This document shows positions 1 through 7,622 of a DNA stretch of 31,910 nt, in pieces; within the stretch, counting starts at the first letter, position 1; each line of letters begins with the position of its first letter. Both the position numbers and the translations under genes were made by a program. The stretch covers positions 1-31,910 of the forward strand of contig JAKVAO010000026.1 in the NCBI GenBank assembly GCA_022447685.1. Direction: 5' to 3'. Origin of the DNA: Candidatus Caenarcanales bacterium (GTDB lineage: Bacteria > Cyanobacteriota > Vampirovibrionia > LMEP-6097). The notes under the pieces were generated by a model, which was not told the origin of the DNA, did no database searches, and saw only the letters and a program-made list of their open reading frames with translations.

Positions 1-56
1 TAAGCTCATGGCTGAGCTATCTGTCTACATACACTTCTTTGGATTCTTAATTAAAA

Positions 57-551
57 CTATGAATATTTAGCAGTCTCTAAAAGAGATTCAATATATGTTG
101 AATACCATAATTTTGATTCTAATTTTTTATCCGTAATTAACTCTGGGTATAACCCGTTCAGGCAATGAGGTATCCAGTGGGATATATTTTTTTTCTTTAA
201 CTCTTCAATTGACATTGGTGTTAAAGTTGCCATCCCTAATCTACCGGCTAAACTTTCATGAATATCAGCTACCAAATTAAATTGCTGTGAGCCTGTAAGT
301 ATATATTGCCCTTTCTTTTTTCGGTTATTATCGATTTCTATTTTGATGTACGAAAGCAAATCTGGAGTATTTTGAATTTCATCAATAATGACTGGAGCTT
401 TGTAGAAATCAAGAAATAGCTTAGGATCTGTTTTAGCTGTATCTCTTGCTTGAATATCATCAAGAGTTACATATGCATAGTCAGCAAAAATTTTCCTAAG
501 TAAAGTAGACTTACCACTTTGCCTACAACCAGAAAGAAGAATGGCAGGAAA
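57..551 (-). pseudogene. Truncated AAA ATPase of the DUF4143 family (remnant)
   Basis: The minus-strand frame stays open from a stop at 552-554 down to the stop at 57-59 and encodes about 164 residues. It begins directly at the P-loop (SGCRQSGKST; the usual Pro of GPRQSGKST is Cys), followed by a Walker B strand (VIIDEIQ) and the sensor-type LTGSQQF and SLAGRLG motifs. The intact relative at 9481-10662 is 393 residues and has about 20 residues before this P-loop and some 200 after the point where this frame ends. No ATG, GTG or TTG lies upstream of the P-loop in frame, so both ends are lost. The family consists of DNA-neighbourhood ATPases often found with toxin-antitoxin genes, with no firmly assigned reaction. 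Very unlikely to make a working protein. Confidence 0.8.
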
Positions 552-645
552 TTATACCACATTTAACCACCACTTAAATATGGTATGGAAGTGATGGGGC
601 TAGCAAATTTAGTTTAAGACTTAGTAGCTCGCTTGATCACTTATT

Positions 646-861
646 CTATTTACCCCATGGTTGCTCTGTTGTAATAGTCCCATCAGGTAATTCATAAAGA
701 ATCTGCCCATTTTGTATAAATGAAGATGGAATACCAAGCTTTTTGTTTTTTTCTTTTTCTTCTTGCATTGCTTGAGCACCAATTTTATTCATCTTGATGC
801 TTTCTTGATAAATTTTGATATCATCAAATGATTCTACAATTTTGAGATTTTTTTTATTCAT
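646..861 (-). CDS. Small partner protein of the zeta-like kinase (possible antitoxin)
   Basis: This 71-residue, charged protein starts with ATG inside the last codons of the upstream P-loop gene (8-bp overlap), so the two are almost certainly co-translated. The N-terminal half is Lys/Glu-rich and probably helical; the C-terminal half contains ILYELPDGTITTEQPWGK, a short beta-hairpin-like segment. I do not recognise a named family. The gene order (kinase first, small gene second) is the reverse of the classical epsilon-zeta order, so calling it an antitoxin is an inference from overlap and size only. It could equally be an accessory subunit. Confidence 0.6.
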   Translation of the reverse strand: MNKKNLKIVESFDDIKIYQESIKMNKIGAQAMQEEKEKNKKLGIPSSFIQNGQILYELPDGTITTEQPWGK

Positions 862-1450
862 TTTCTAAGTCCTCTAATATTGAGATAAATTCTTTAAATA
901 ATGGCTCTGAAATTATTTCTAGTTCTTCTTGTTTGCCTTGAGCAATTTGCTTAAAGTCATAAAATTCATTATTAAAGAATACAGAATAATAATCAGCTTG
1001 TATTCTATATTCTTGCCAGAATCTAATTAAGCCTCTATTAAATCTTCTAATAACGTCTTCATCTGGTATATCATGACCACCCTGTAGGACTCGAGACTTG
1101 ATTCTTTCAATACATAATTGACGTGAAGCTAAGAATATATAAGTGAGTTTTATCTTGTAGTTGTGATCTTTGAGTTCTTTAAGGTGCTTTTTCAGGAAGG
1201 AGCCAGATAAAGTGGACTCTAAAACGAAGCTCTCTTCTTTTATAATAAGTTCTTTAATTGATTGAATAACTTTTTTTCCAGCATTAATTCTAGCTAGAGC
1301 AGGATTACCTGGGGACATCTCTTTTGCAAATTCATCAGCGTTTAAGAATTTATAGTGAGTTACGTCTAAAAATTTACGAGCAAAAGTTGTTTTGCCAGAA
1401 CCATTTGCTCCAGCAATAATAATGACTTCTTTCTTGTCTTTATTGCCCAC
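854..1450 (-). CDS. Zeta-toxin-like P-loop kinase
   Basis: The 198-residue protein opens with a Walker A motif (IIIAGANGSGKTTFA, about residues 10-24), then FLNADEFAKEMSP, the substrate-side Asp typical of zeta toxins and related small-molecule kinases, FVLESTLSG, and a later arginine-rich lid (RIKSRVLQGGHDIPDEDVIRRF). Zeta toxins phosphorylate UDP-N-acetylglucosamine and block wall synthesis; this shorter, chromosomal zeta-like group is not well characterised, so the substrate is inferred. The start is GTG at 1448-1450; the ATG just upstream is in another frame. The downstream 71-residue gene overlaps it by 8 bp. The setting among broken genes next to ssrA suggests acquisition by transfer. 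Confidence 0.85.
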   Translation of the reverse strand: MGNKDKKEVIIIAGANGSGKTTFARKFLDVTHYKFLNADEFAKEMSPGNPALARINAGKKVIQSIKELIIKEESFVLESTLSGSFLKKHLKELKDHNYKIKLTYIFLASRQLCIERIKSRVLQGGHDIPDEDVIRRFNRGLIRFWQEYRIQADYYSVFFNNEFYDFKQIAQGKQEELEIISEPLFKEFISILEDLENE

Positions 1451-1579
1451 GTAAGCATTTTAGCATTAGGGAATAGGTAAAAATCGTGGAGGTTTGGGAG
1501 ATAAGATTTGCGCTCCTGAGAGTCTTATAGTTATTGATTTTCAGAGGATGGGAGCTTTATGGAGAGGGTGGCTTAAGCT

Positions 1580-1840
1580 TTATTTCTTATAGATATCTTT
1601 TCTATGACCAATTTTTAGAATTTTTACAAGTATTAAGTCCTCCAATACATCATAAATAATTCTATAGTCACCAACTCTAATTCTATAAGCATCTCTAGTA
1701 ACTAGTTTTTTAGCTCCGACAGGGAAAGGATTTTCTTGCAAACTCTCAATCTTAGGAATAAGCCTCTTTAAAGTTTTTGTATCTAACTTTTTTAAATTTT
1801 TTTGAGCAGTGCTTGTTAACTCAAGTTTATAGTTTGCCAT
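1580..1840 (-). CDS. RelE/ParE-family toxin
   Basis: An 86-residue protein with the RelE-fold layout: an N-terminal strand and two helices (TSTAQKNLKKLDTKTLKRL), then AYRIRVGDYRIIYDV and the C-terminal GHRKDIY. The YRIRVGDYRIIY strand pair and terminal HRKDIY are the signature of RelE-type mRNA interferases, which cut mRNA in the ribosomal A site; basic residues and the C-terminal Tyr are the usual catalytic surface. It starts inside the 3' end of the upstream antitoxin gene (14-bp overlap), the standard arrangement for translationally coupled type II toxin-antitoxin modules. Length is normal and the frame is intact. Confidence 0.9.
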   Translation of the reverse strand: MANYKLELTSTAQKNLKKLDTKTLKRLIPKIESLQENPFPVGAKKLVTRDAYRIRVGDYRIIYDVLEDLILVKILKIGHRKDIYKK

Positions 1841-2033
1841 CTTCTTTTAGGTCTGCTATAAAGTCATCAAAAGAAACAGTAGGTTCATTTTTTAATTGTT
1901 TGATATCTCTAGAATCTTGAACATCTTCTAAGAATTCTTCTAGAAGATTAATTGGAACTACTACGTGAGATTCTTTACCTTCAGAATCATAAAGGTACTG
2001 GAAAGAATGGTTTAAGTTTTCCGCTGCTCCCAT
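1827..2033 (-). CDS. Antitoxin of the RelE-type module
   Basis: A 68-residue acidic protein directly upstream of, and overlapping, the RelE-like toxin gene. The N-terminal part (YDSEGKESHVVVPINLLEEFLEDVQD) looks like a Phd/RelB-like strand-helix dimerisation and DNA-binding segment in which a valine-rich strand is followed by a leucine-rich helix. The C-terminal tail (EPTVSFDDFIADLKEDGKL) is acidic and ends in the FDDFxxDL pattern commonly used by antitoxins to wrap the toxin. As the promoter-proximal gene it should be made first and repress the operon. The exact antitoxin family is not certain. Confidence 0.85.
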   Translation of the reverse strand: MGAAENLNHSFQYLYDSEGKESHVVVPINLLEEFLEDVQDSRDIKQLKNEPTVSFDDFIADLKEDGKL

Positions 2034-2054
2034 AGTAATTTAATTATGCCACTT

Positions 2055-2082
2055 ATAGGTAAAAAATTGGTAATGAACCTAT
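2055..2082 (-). promoter_or_regulatory. Inverted repeat upstream of the antitoxin gene (possible operator)
   Basis: ATAGGT at 2055-2060 is matched by ACCTAT at 2077-2082, a 6-bp inverted repeat with a 16-bp centre, lying 22-49 bp before the antitoxin start. Type II antitoxins usually autoregulate at such half-sites. The repeat is short and could be chance. Confidence 0.25.
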
Positions 2083-2262
2083 TATTCTTTTAGATCCTTT
2101 AAGCTGTATAATTCGGGTACATCTTCCATGCCAGCCATAGCTTGAAATAGTGAGAATTTAGACCAGTCTAAATCTTCATTCTCTAACTGCGTGTCAGTAT
2201 TTTTTAGGCTAAGGAAATCAATAACTTGCTCCTGCTTTTCTTGAGGTAGATTTAACAGCTCA
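2082..2262 (-). pseudogene. Remnant of a DUF2281/VapB-like antitoxin
   Basis: The minus-strand frame ending at 2082 encodes about 60 residues: ELLNLPQEKQEQVIDFL, then a tail containing DLDWSKFSLFQAMAGMEDV and ending YSLKDLKE. The LPxEKQxxVxDFL helix followed by an acidic tail with W and an AMAGMED segment is characteristic of the DUF2281 group of antitoxins. The frame is closed by a stop immediately upstream and has no start for the first 40 codons; the missing N-terminal 8-10 residues are replaced by the recombinase fragment on the other strand. It is a broken gene abutting another broken gene. Confidence 0.65.
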
Positions 2263-2263
2263 A

Positions 2264-2920
2264 TTTATTAATATCTTAGATAATTTTTCAATCCCTGAAG
2301 CTTTTGTCAAATGGGCTAAAAAATGGCTTCAAAATGAAATTGAAGAATCATCGCTAAAAGAAAAATTTATTTGGGAAAAACAAAAGCAAGAAATTGATCT
2401 ATTAAATACTAAAATTAATAGACTTTTAGATCTTAGACTTAATGATGTTATTACAGTCGATGAATTTAAAGAAAAGAAAAATTCTTTGATGTTAGCAAAA
2501 AATGCTATTGAGAGTCAGATTTTAATAAATTCAAAGGCTACAGATTATAGAATGGACAAAACTATAGAAGTTTTTGAATATTGTAAAAATGTAAAGAAAA
2601 GGTTTGAAGCTGGTTCTCCAGAGCAAAAGAAAGCTATTCTTCAATGTTTGGGAATGCAATGGTTCTTAAAAGATGGCACATTAACCGTTAAAACACCTAA
2701 ATATTTAGAGGGGGTAACTTCTTCTGTTAGGTGTTCATGGATACATGATCCAAGGTTTCCCACCCTAGATACCCGCATCAACTCTACTCATTCCCCAGAA
2801 GAGAGAGCATTAATTGAAAATGGTGGAGGCGGAGGGGAACTGCCCCCCTCGTCCGAAAAAGCTTTATTAGGAAGTACTACAAGCTTAGCCTACGGGTCTG
2901 ATCTTTTACCGTGCTCATGA
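2264..2920 (+). pseudogene. C-terminal fragment of a large serine recombinase
   Basis: From 2264 the plus frame encodes ILDNFSIPEAFVKWAKKWL, a long coiled coil, then RLLDLRLNDVITVDEFKEKK and KRFEAGSPEQKKAILQCLG. This is the standard C-terminal section of large serine recombinases: the IPxxFxxW helix, the RLxDLRLxxxIxxxEF coiled-coil element and the helix before the terminal beta segment. The catalytic resolvase domain and zinc ribbon are absent, cut off at the junction with the antitoxin remnant near 2262. After about 2820 the frame reads antisense through the 3' end of ssrA to a stop at 2920, so those last 33 codons are probably not native. A remnant, not an active enzyme. Confidence 0.8.
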
Positions 2921-3258
2921 TCGCAGGCAATCAACGGGTTCTTAAGCCTTTATCTTTATTCTCTAGCCAAGCTTAATAAAATTCTAGAAAATGCACTTAC
3001 TAAGTGTTGTGCCCTACTTTAAATCCTCAGTAAGCCAAATTTATAGTAGGAAAGTCAGCCACAGTCTGTCGGGCTAATTTGATAGGAATTGACTAAGCAG
3101 CCAATTTTTGTCTATCAAATGAAACTACATTATTAACAGCAGTTTCTTGTACTTCGAATTCGTTAGCACTTAATTTGCGCATTGGTTTTAACATGGTCCG
3201 ATGCTACCACGGCTTGCACTTCAAAACGCAGGTTCTCCGTCAAAGCTAATACGCCCCC
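2821..3258 (-). ncRNA. ssrA: Transfer-messenger RNA (tmRNA)
   Basis: The 5' end GGGGGCG (3258-3252) pairs over 7 bp (one G-U) with CGCCTCC at 2831-2825, followed by discriminator A and encoded CCA at 2823-2821. Downstream of the 5' acceptor strand comes TTTGACGGAGAACC, the conserved tmRNA D-arm region, and GTGCAAGC, which pairs with GCTTGTAGTAC near the 3' end. E. coli has GTGCATGC and GCATGTAGTAC there, so the helix covaries. The tag frame runs from GCT at 3167 to TAG at 3093-3095 and encodes 24 residues, beginning ANEFEVQETA and ending DRQKLAA. tmRNA with SmpB rescues stalled ribosomes and marks the product for proteolysis. The T-loop is atypical, and the RNA is 438 nt, long for the family. 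Confidence 0.95.
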
Positions 3259-3354
3259 ATATTCTACCTTTCAGTTTACGAACTGGATAATCAATTTACC
3301 CAGAAGATTTCCAATTTTATCATTTATTGGTTATGAAACTACTAATTAACAAAT

Positions 3355-3759
3355 TTACTTAGCTTTGTTCAAAAGCCCAATAATAAGGCCAATAATCAAA
3401 CACTCCAAAAATATTCCCAGCAACCAAACTTCAGCAAGCAGCATAGGAATCGGCATATAAGCATAGAGACCGAATTGACTAACACCAAAGAGCAAACCCA
3501 GAAAAGCACCAAATACCACACCAGATTTCACACTATATTCTTTAACCACTGATTTGTAGAACAAAACACTAAATACAGAAAAGAGTAGCTGCACACCTAG
3601 TGACAGTGGAAAGAAGCTTTGCATTTCTTCAGGGCTGCGCCAGAGACTTGCAGTCTCAATATATAAACCTTTTAGGATAAAGCCGTGCAGAATCATTTCA
3701 AATAAAAAAACGAAAATGAAGACTACAAGAGAGGTGATGAATATTTTTTTAGCATCCAT
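3355..3759 (-). CDS. Small integral membrane protein, four predicted helices (DUF1761-like)
   Basis: A 134-residue very hydrophobic protein. Four membrane segments can be read at about residues 6-30, 50-70, 80-101 and 105-130. Between the first two lies a conserved-looking loop (GLYIETASLWRSPEEMQ), the pattern of a W-R-S-P-E-E-M loop after helix one seen in DUF1761-like small membrane proteins. No catalytic residues are evident and the function is unknown. It is transcribed in the same direction as ssrA, ending about 97 bp before its 5' end. Confidence 0.7.
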   Translation of the reverse strand: MDAKKIFITSLVVFIFVFLFEMILHGFILKGLYIETASLWRSPEEMQSFFPLSLGVQLLFSVFSVLFYKSVVKEYSVKSGVVFGAFLGLLFGVSQFGLYAYMPIPMLLAEVWLLGIFLECLIIGLIIGLLNKAK

Positions 3760-3844
3760 ATTTTAAGCATATCATCACCAAGAATCCGTAATTATACTGA
3801 TAAATGAATAAGCAAGTTAACATCGTGGTCTAATATAGATAATA

Positions 3845-4994
3845 ATGGTTGGTGAAATTGGTCCTAAACTTAATATTCCAGAACAAGTAGCTAAAAATAT
3901 TAGTTCAAACAATAATAATCAAACAGAAATAGCTAAACAAGAACCCCAAACAGTCAAAATTGAAGATACTATAAGCCTAGCTGACAATAAAAGGTGGCAT
4001 CGAGATTTGCTATTTTCGGCTGAAGTCGAGTCAAGCGAAAGCTTGCTTTCATTTGCGAGCGAAAGTCGTAAACACGGAGTTTTCCCCGCAGCGAAGCTGA
4101 CGGGGTATTACGCAAATCTGGAGAAACACTTTGTGTTTCTGAGCCTTCACAATCAGCGAGTGAAAGCTCTACGAGCTCTCCCTCCCAAATAGCTCAGGCT
4201 ACGATGCCACTTTTGTTACTCGTTCGTCCTATTCATCTCCTTAGCAGAGCTAAGGAGTATTTCGAACTCATAATAAAACCGAAACATTAGAACCTCCTAT
4301 AGTTCCAGGCTCTACTGTTGATATAGAATGGCATAGAAGCATTAATATCTCTGGTGACTATGATAATTTCGATAAAGAGAAACTAATCGATAGTTTATCC
4401 TCAGTAGTTGGCAATGATAATAATCCGCTGAGTGAAACACAAATAAAGTCAGTCAGAGACTATATAGAAAACACTGAAATATATTACACTGAACAAAAAC
4501 CAGCAGATAAAGATTTCAGTTCTTACATGGTGGAATCTGAAACTGGTAGTTTCCCTGATAAACTCTTTATCAACAAAGAAAATATTATAAATACTGCGAC
4601 TAGGGTCTTAGGAAGGGATTTAAGTAAAGAAGAGGAAAAAAGAATTCTTGACTCTGAAGTAGCACGAGAATTGACGACCTTCGCTCTGAAAAATACTTTC
4701 GAGGAAACTTCAAAACTTCCAGTAGATCAAAATACAGAAGAAGTAATTAGGCGAACTGTTGCTATGCCAATATCACGAGACTTTGATCCTGGAGAGTTTA
4801 ACCGAGTAAATATGGCTTTCAAGGGCTATCACAGTAAAAGACCTCTTGCTCCAGGAACCTTAATAGATAAACTATTGATGAAGAAGCTAAATGAATCACC
4901 AGAAGCAAAAGCTAAGTTCGAAAAATTGAGATACCCTACAGATCCAGAAAGTGGTAATTACTTGAAAGATGATGGAGGCTTTCATGGAATTTGA
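3845..4994 (+). pseudogene. Unknown gene split by a 279-bp insertion
   Basis: The first 49 codons (from ATG at 3845 to the AATAAA codons Asn-Lys) are continuous with a frame beginning at the second AATAAAA copy (4272-4278) and running to 4994. Excising 286 bp gives ...SLADNK followed by TETLEPPIVPGSTVDIEW and so on, a 287-residue hydrophilic protein. As the sequence stands, translation from 3845 runs into the insertion and stops at 4192, and an internal restart could give the last 155 residues from 4527. The protein has an Asn/Gln/Glu-rich start and helical Lys/Glu-rich centre; I recognise no domain. No signal peptide or membrane helix is present. Confidence 0.7.
3993..4271 (+). mobile_element. 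Palindrome-rich non-autonomous insertion (MITE-like), 7-bp target duplication
   Basis: The element is bracketed by AATAAAA at 3986-3992 and 4272-4278. It is visibly richer in G and C than its surroundings and packed with hairpins: GTGGCATCG (3994-4002) with CGATGCCAC (4202-4210); CCCCG (4084-4088) with CGGGG (4101-4105); AGAAACAC (4122-4129) with GTGTTTCT (4133-4140); CTCCTTAGC (4237-4245) with GCTAAGGAG (4249-4257). It encodes no transposase. The first inverted pair begins at the left boundary but its partner lies 61 bp inside the right boundary, so the terminal repeats are not textbook. Likely mobilised in trans, or a palindromic repeat of unknown mechanism. Confidence 0.75.
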
Positions 4995-5100
4995 GCAAGA
5001 AGTGGAGCAGATAATCAAAGATAGTCCACTCATTAATTTCAATAGTATTAATAGTGAAATGAATCCTGAACTTATCCTTAAACCCGAGCCGGATTCTTAA
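4984..5100 (+). CDS. Possible 38-residue small protein
   Basis: An ATG at 4984 lies inside the last codons of the interrupted gene (11-bp overlap with its stop at 4994) and opens 38 codons starting MEFEQEVEQIIKDSP and ending LILKPEPDS. The frame converges on dnaB and overlaps its last 23 bp. The acidic composition and coupling position make it plausible as a real small gene, or as the tail of the upstream protein after a frameshift. No family is recognised. Confidence 0.3.
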   Translation: MEFEQEVEQIIKDSPLINFNSINSEMNPELILKPEPDS

Positions 5101-6418
5101 ACTTAGTAATATTAGACTGGAACAGTAATTCAACATTACCTACAGGACCAGATCTCTGCTTAGCTATGATCAAATCAGCAACACCAGGCTTCTCTGTCTC
5201 GGGGTTATAGTAATCATCACGATAAATCATCAAAACTATATCCGCGTCTTGCTCGATCGAACCAGATTCTCTCAAGTCAGATAGCATAGGACGCTTATCA
5301 GGACGAGATTCAACTGCCCTTGATAGCTGAGATAGTGCAATGATTGGTACATTAAGTTCACGAGCAAGAAGCTTCAAACCTCTAGATATTTCAGACATCT
5401 GATTCACTCGGTTTTCATTATTACGCCCTTCAATCAACTGTAAATAATCGATAATAACTAAACCTAGATCACCATGCATAGCCTTCAAACGACGACACTT
5501 ACCTCTAAGTTCCATAACAGTAACCCCAGCAGAATCATCGATATATATAGGTGCTTCACCAAGCTCACCCATAGCAGCTCCTAATCTAGCCCAGTCATCC
5601 TCACGTAACTGTCCTGATCTAACTCTAGAACTATCGATTTCAGCTCTTGCACATAAAAGCCTCTGCACCAGCTGTTCTTTACCCATCTCTAAACTAAATA
5701 TCGCGACTGGAACATTATTCAGAATCGCTGAATTCTCAGCCAAGTTCAGTGCAAATGCAGTTTTACCCATAGCAGGACGAGCTGCAAGAATAATCAAATC
5801 ACTTTTCTGAAGCCCAGAGGTAAATGCATTAAGATCAAAGAAACCAGTATTCAAACCAGTTAGAGCGTTTTTGTTGGCGGCTCTTTCCTCTAATTGCTCC
5901 CAACTATTGGTAAGAATATTCTCGATGTGAGTTAAAGATTCTTTAGATTTATTCTGCGCCAGATCAAAAATAACCTGCTCAGCTTTATCAACCAGTATAT
6001 CCAAATCCTCATCCGATGTATAACCAAGCTCAACGATCTTGTTGCCAGCATTGATCATATTACGATGAATCGATTTATTTTTTACGATTTTCGCGTAATA
6101 TTCAGCATTTGCTGCGACTGGAGCTGCATTAGTTAATTCCGCTAGATAAGACCTACCACCCACTTCCTGTAATTGATCATGATTTTTCAGATACTCAGAA
6201 ATAGTCAAAAGATCAATATTCTCGTTCTTCTCCCCTAGTCTAAGAAAGGCTTCGAAGATTAATTGGTGTGCGGTTTTATAAAAAGAATCTTTCTTGGCGA
6301 TGTGATCAGTAACTTTGATCAAACACTGAGCATCAGCTAGTATAGCTCCGATTACTGCTTGCTCAGCCTCAAGACTGAAGGGAAGTAGAGCGTCGTTGAC
6401 TTTACTGATGGTTTCCAT
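5078..6418 (-). CDS. dnaB: Replicative DNA helicase DnaB
   Basis: A 446-residue hexameric helicase that unwinds the fork 5' to 3' and recruits primase. The N-terminal domain (PFSLEAEQAVIGAILAD at residues 13-29, then the YLAELTNAAP segment) and the RecA-like C-terminal domain are both present. Walker A is ARPAMGKTAFALN (213-225), the conserved LARELNVPIIALSQLSR follows Walker B (LVIIDYLQLI), and DLRESGSIEQDADIVLMIYR with KQRSGPVGNVEL closes the protein as in all DnaB family members. Length is normal and no intein is inserted. It begins with ATG at 6416-6418, divergent from prfA across a 106-bp gap; its last 23 bp are overlapped by a possible small convergent gene. Confidence 0.97.
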   Translation of the reverse strand: METISKVNDALLPFSLEAEQAVIGAILADAQCLIKVTDHIAKKDSFYKTAHQLIFEAFLRLGEKNENIDLLTISEYLKNHDQLQEVGGRSYLAELTNAAPVAANAEYYAKIVKNKSIHRNMINAGNKIVELGYTSDEDLDILVDKAEQVIFDLAQNKSKESLTHIENILTNSWEQLEERAANKNALTGLNTGFFDLNAFTSGLQKSDLIILAARPAMGKTAFALNLAENSAILNNVPVAIFSLEMGKEQLVQRLLCARAEIDSSRVRSGQLREDDWARLGAAMGELGEAPIYIDDSAGVTVMELRGKCRRLKAMHGDLGLVIIDYLQLIEGRNNENRVNQMSEISRGLKLLARELNVPIIALSQLSRAVESRPDKRPMLSDLRESGSIEQDADIVLMIYRDDYYNPETEKPGVADLIIAKQRSGPVGNVELLFQSNITKFKNPARV

Positions 6419-6478
6419 ATTGAATCATCATATAATATCAGAGTCTTAGCAAAGCTTCACGATAAGTTTTCTACAATA

Positions 6479-6507
6479 TTCGGAGCGCTAGCCATAAATG
6501 CTATAAT
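6479..6507 (+). promoter_or_regulatory. Candidate sigma-70-type promoter of prfA
   Basis: A perfect TATAAT at 6502-6507 is preceded by TTCGGA at 6479-6484 with a 17-bp spacer. Initiation would fall near 6514, giving a leader of only about 11 nt before the prfA ATG, with no Shine-Dalgarno sequence visible. Confidence 0.45.
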
Positions 6508-6524
6508 CTATAAGTTTTCCGATC

Positions 6525-7619
6525 ATGATCAACTCGCAACTTTACCAGAAACTTGAAGACACTGAGTCGACTTTCGAATCATATAAAGTGAAGATGTCTG
6601 ACCCTGAGATAATCCAGGACCAGAAAGAGTTTCAGAAACTTACTAGAGCTTTCAAGAAACTAGAGAAAACCACTGAGAAGTTTAGAAACTATAAATCCCT
6701 CATTCAGCAGCAAGATGACGCCAAGCAAATGATCAAAGATGAATCAGACCCTGAACTGCAAGAAATGGCTGAAATGGAATTAGCTGAAGCTGAAGAAAAA
6801 TTACCTAAACTTGCTCATGAACTTGAAGTTTTACTTTTACCTAAAGACCCTAATGACGACAAAGACGTAATAGTAGAGATACGTGCTGGGGCTGGTGGTG
6901 ATGAAGCTGCTATCTTCGTTGGTGATTTATACCGTATGTATTGCCGTTACTGTGATAACCAAGGTTGGTCTCACTCAATGTCTGATTATAATGACTCCGG
7001 TCACGGTGGTTACAAAGAAGTTGTCTTCGAAGTGAAGGGCGAAGATGTTTACAGTAAGCTGAAATATGAGTCTGGTGTACACAGAGTTCAGCGCGTTCCA
7101 GCGACAGAATCCCAGGGTAGAGTTCACACCAGTACCGTTACCGTTGCGATTTTGGCGATTGTAGATGATGATATCGATATTGAAATGAGACAGGAAGATA
7201 TCTTGCTCACTACTTGTAGAGCTGGTGGTGCAGGTGGACAGAATGTCAACAAAGTAGAAAGTGCTGTTAGATTGGAGCATAAACCTACAGGAATCATCGT
7301 TGAGTGTAGAGAAGAAAGATCACAATTACAGAACCGTGAGAAAGCGATGAAGCGTCTTAAAGCAAAGCTTTATGATATGGAGCTTCAGAAGCGTGAATCT
7401 GAGCAGCGCGATGCACGCAAAAGCCAAGTCGGAACTGGTGGACGTGAAGAGAAGATTAGAACCTATAACTATAAAGACGATAGAGTTTCTGATCATAGAA
7501 TTAAACAAAACTTCCCGCTTAACAAAGTTATAGAGGGTGAATTAGTTTTAGTTATTGATGCTTTGGTGAGTTATGATCAGTCAGCTCAGCTTGAAGCGCT
7601 TGCTGCTGAGACTAAGTAG
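6525..7619 (+). CDS. prfA: Peptide chain release factor 1
   Basis: A 364-residue class I release factor that reads UAA and UAG and triggers peptidyl-tRNA hydrolysis. The codon-recognition motif is PAT (residues 192-194, in HRVQRVPATESQGRVHTS), which marks RF1 rather than RF2. The catalytic GGQ lies at 237-239 in GGAGGQNVNKVESAVR. The acidic coiled N-terminal domain (1-105) and the C-terminal DHRIKQNFPLNKVIEGEL segment are all present and of usual length. It stands alone, without prmC next door, and converges on the unknown gene at 7623 with only 3 bp between the stops. Its ATG has a short leader and no clear ribosome binding site. Confidence 0.97.
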   Translation: MINSQLYQKLEDTESTFESYKVKMSDPEIIQDQKEFQKLTRAFKKLEKTTEKFRNYKSLIQQQDDAKQMIKDESDPELQEMAEMELAEAEEKLPKLAHELEVLLLPKDPNDDKDVIVEIRAGAGGDEAAIFVGDLYRMYCRYCDNQGWSHSMSDYNDSGHGGYKEVVFEVKGEDVYSKLKYESGVHRVQRVPATESQGRVHTSTVTVAILAIVDDDIDIEMRQEDILLTTCRAGGAGGQNVNKVESAVRLEHKPTGIIVECREERSQLQNREKAMKRLKAKLYDMELQKRESEQRDARKSQVGTGGREEKIRTYNYKDDRVSDHRIKQNFPLNKVIEGELVLVIDALVSYDQSAQLEALAAETK

Positions 7620-7622
7620 TTT

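Noticed and set aside
1..2820. Second copy of the ssrA 3' end (att site) within the window
   Set aside because: No repeat of the acceptor and T-arm sequence was found by reading the left part, so integration at ssrA is not proven here.
2486..2920. A stand-alone 144-codon gene beginning with TTG
   Set aside because: The frame is open and homologous to serine recombinases upstream of this TTG to 2264, and its last 33 codons are antisense to the ssrA 3' end.
3845..4192. A separate 115-codon gene
   Set aside because: Its last 66 codons lie inside the palindromic insertion, and the first 49 join the downstream frame after excision; it is the 5' part of an interrupted gene.
6975..7508. Minus-strand frames within prfA
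   Set aside because: They lie wholly inside a highly conserved release-factor gene on the other strand and encode low-complexity sequence without motifs.
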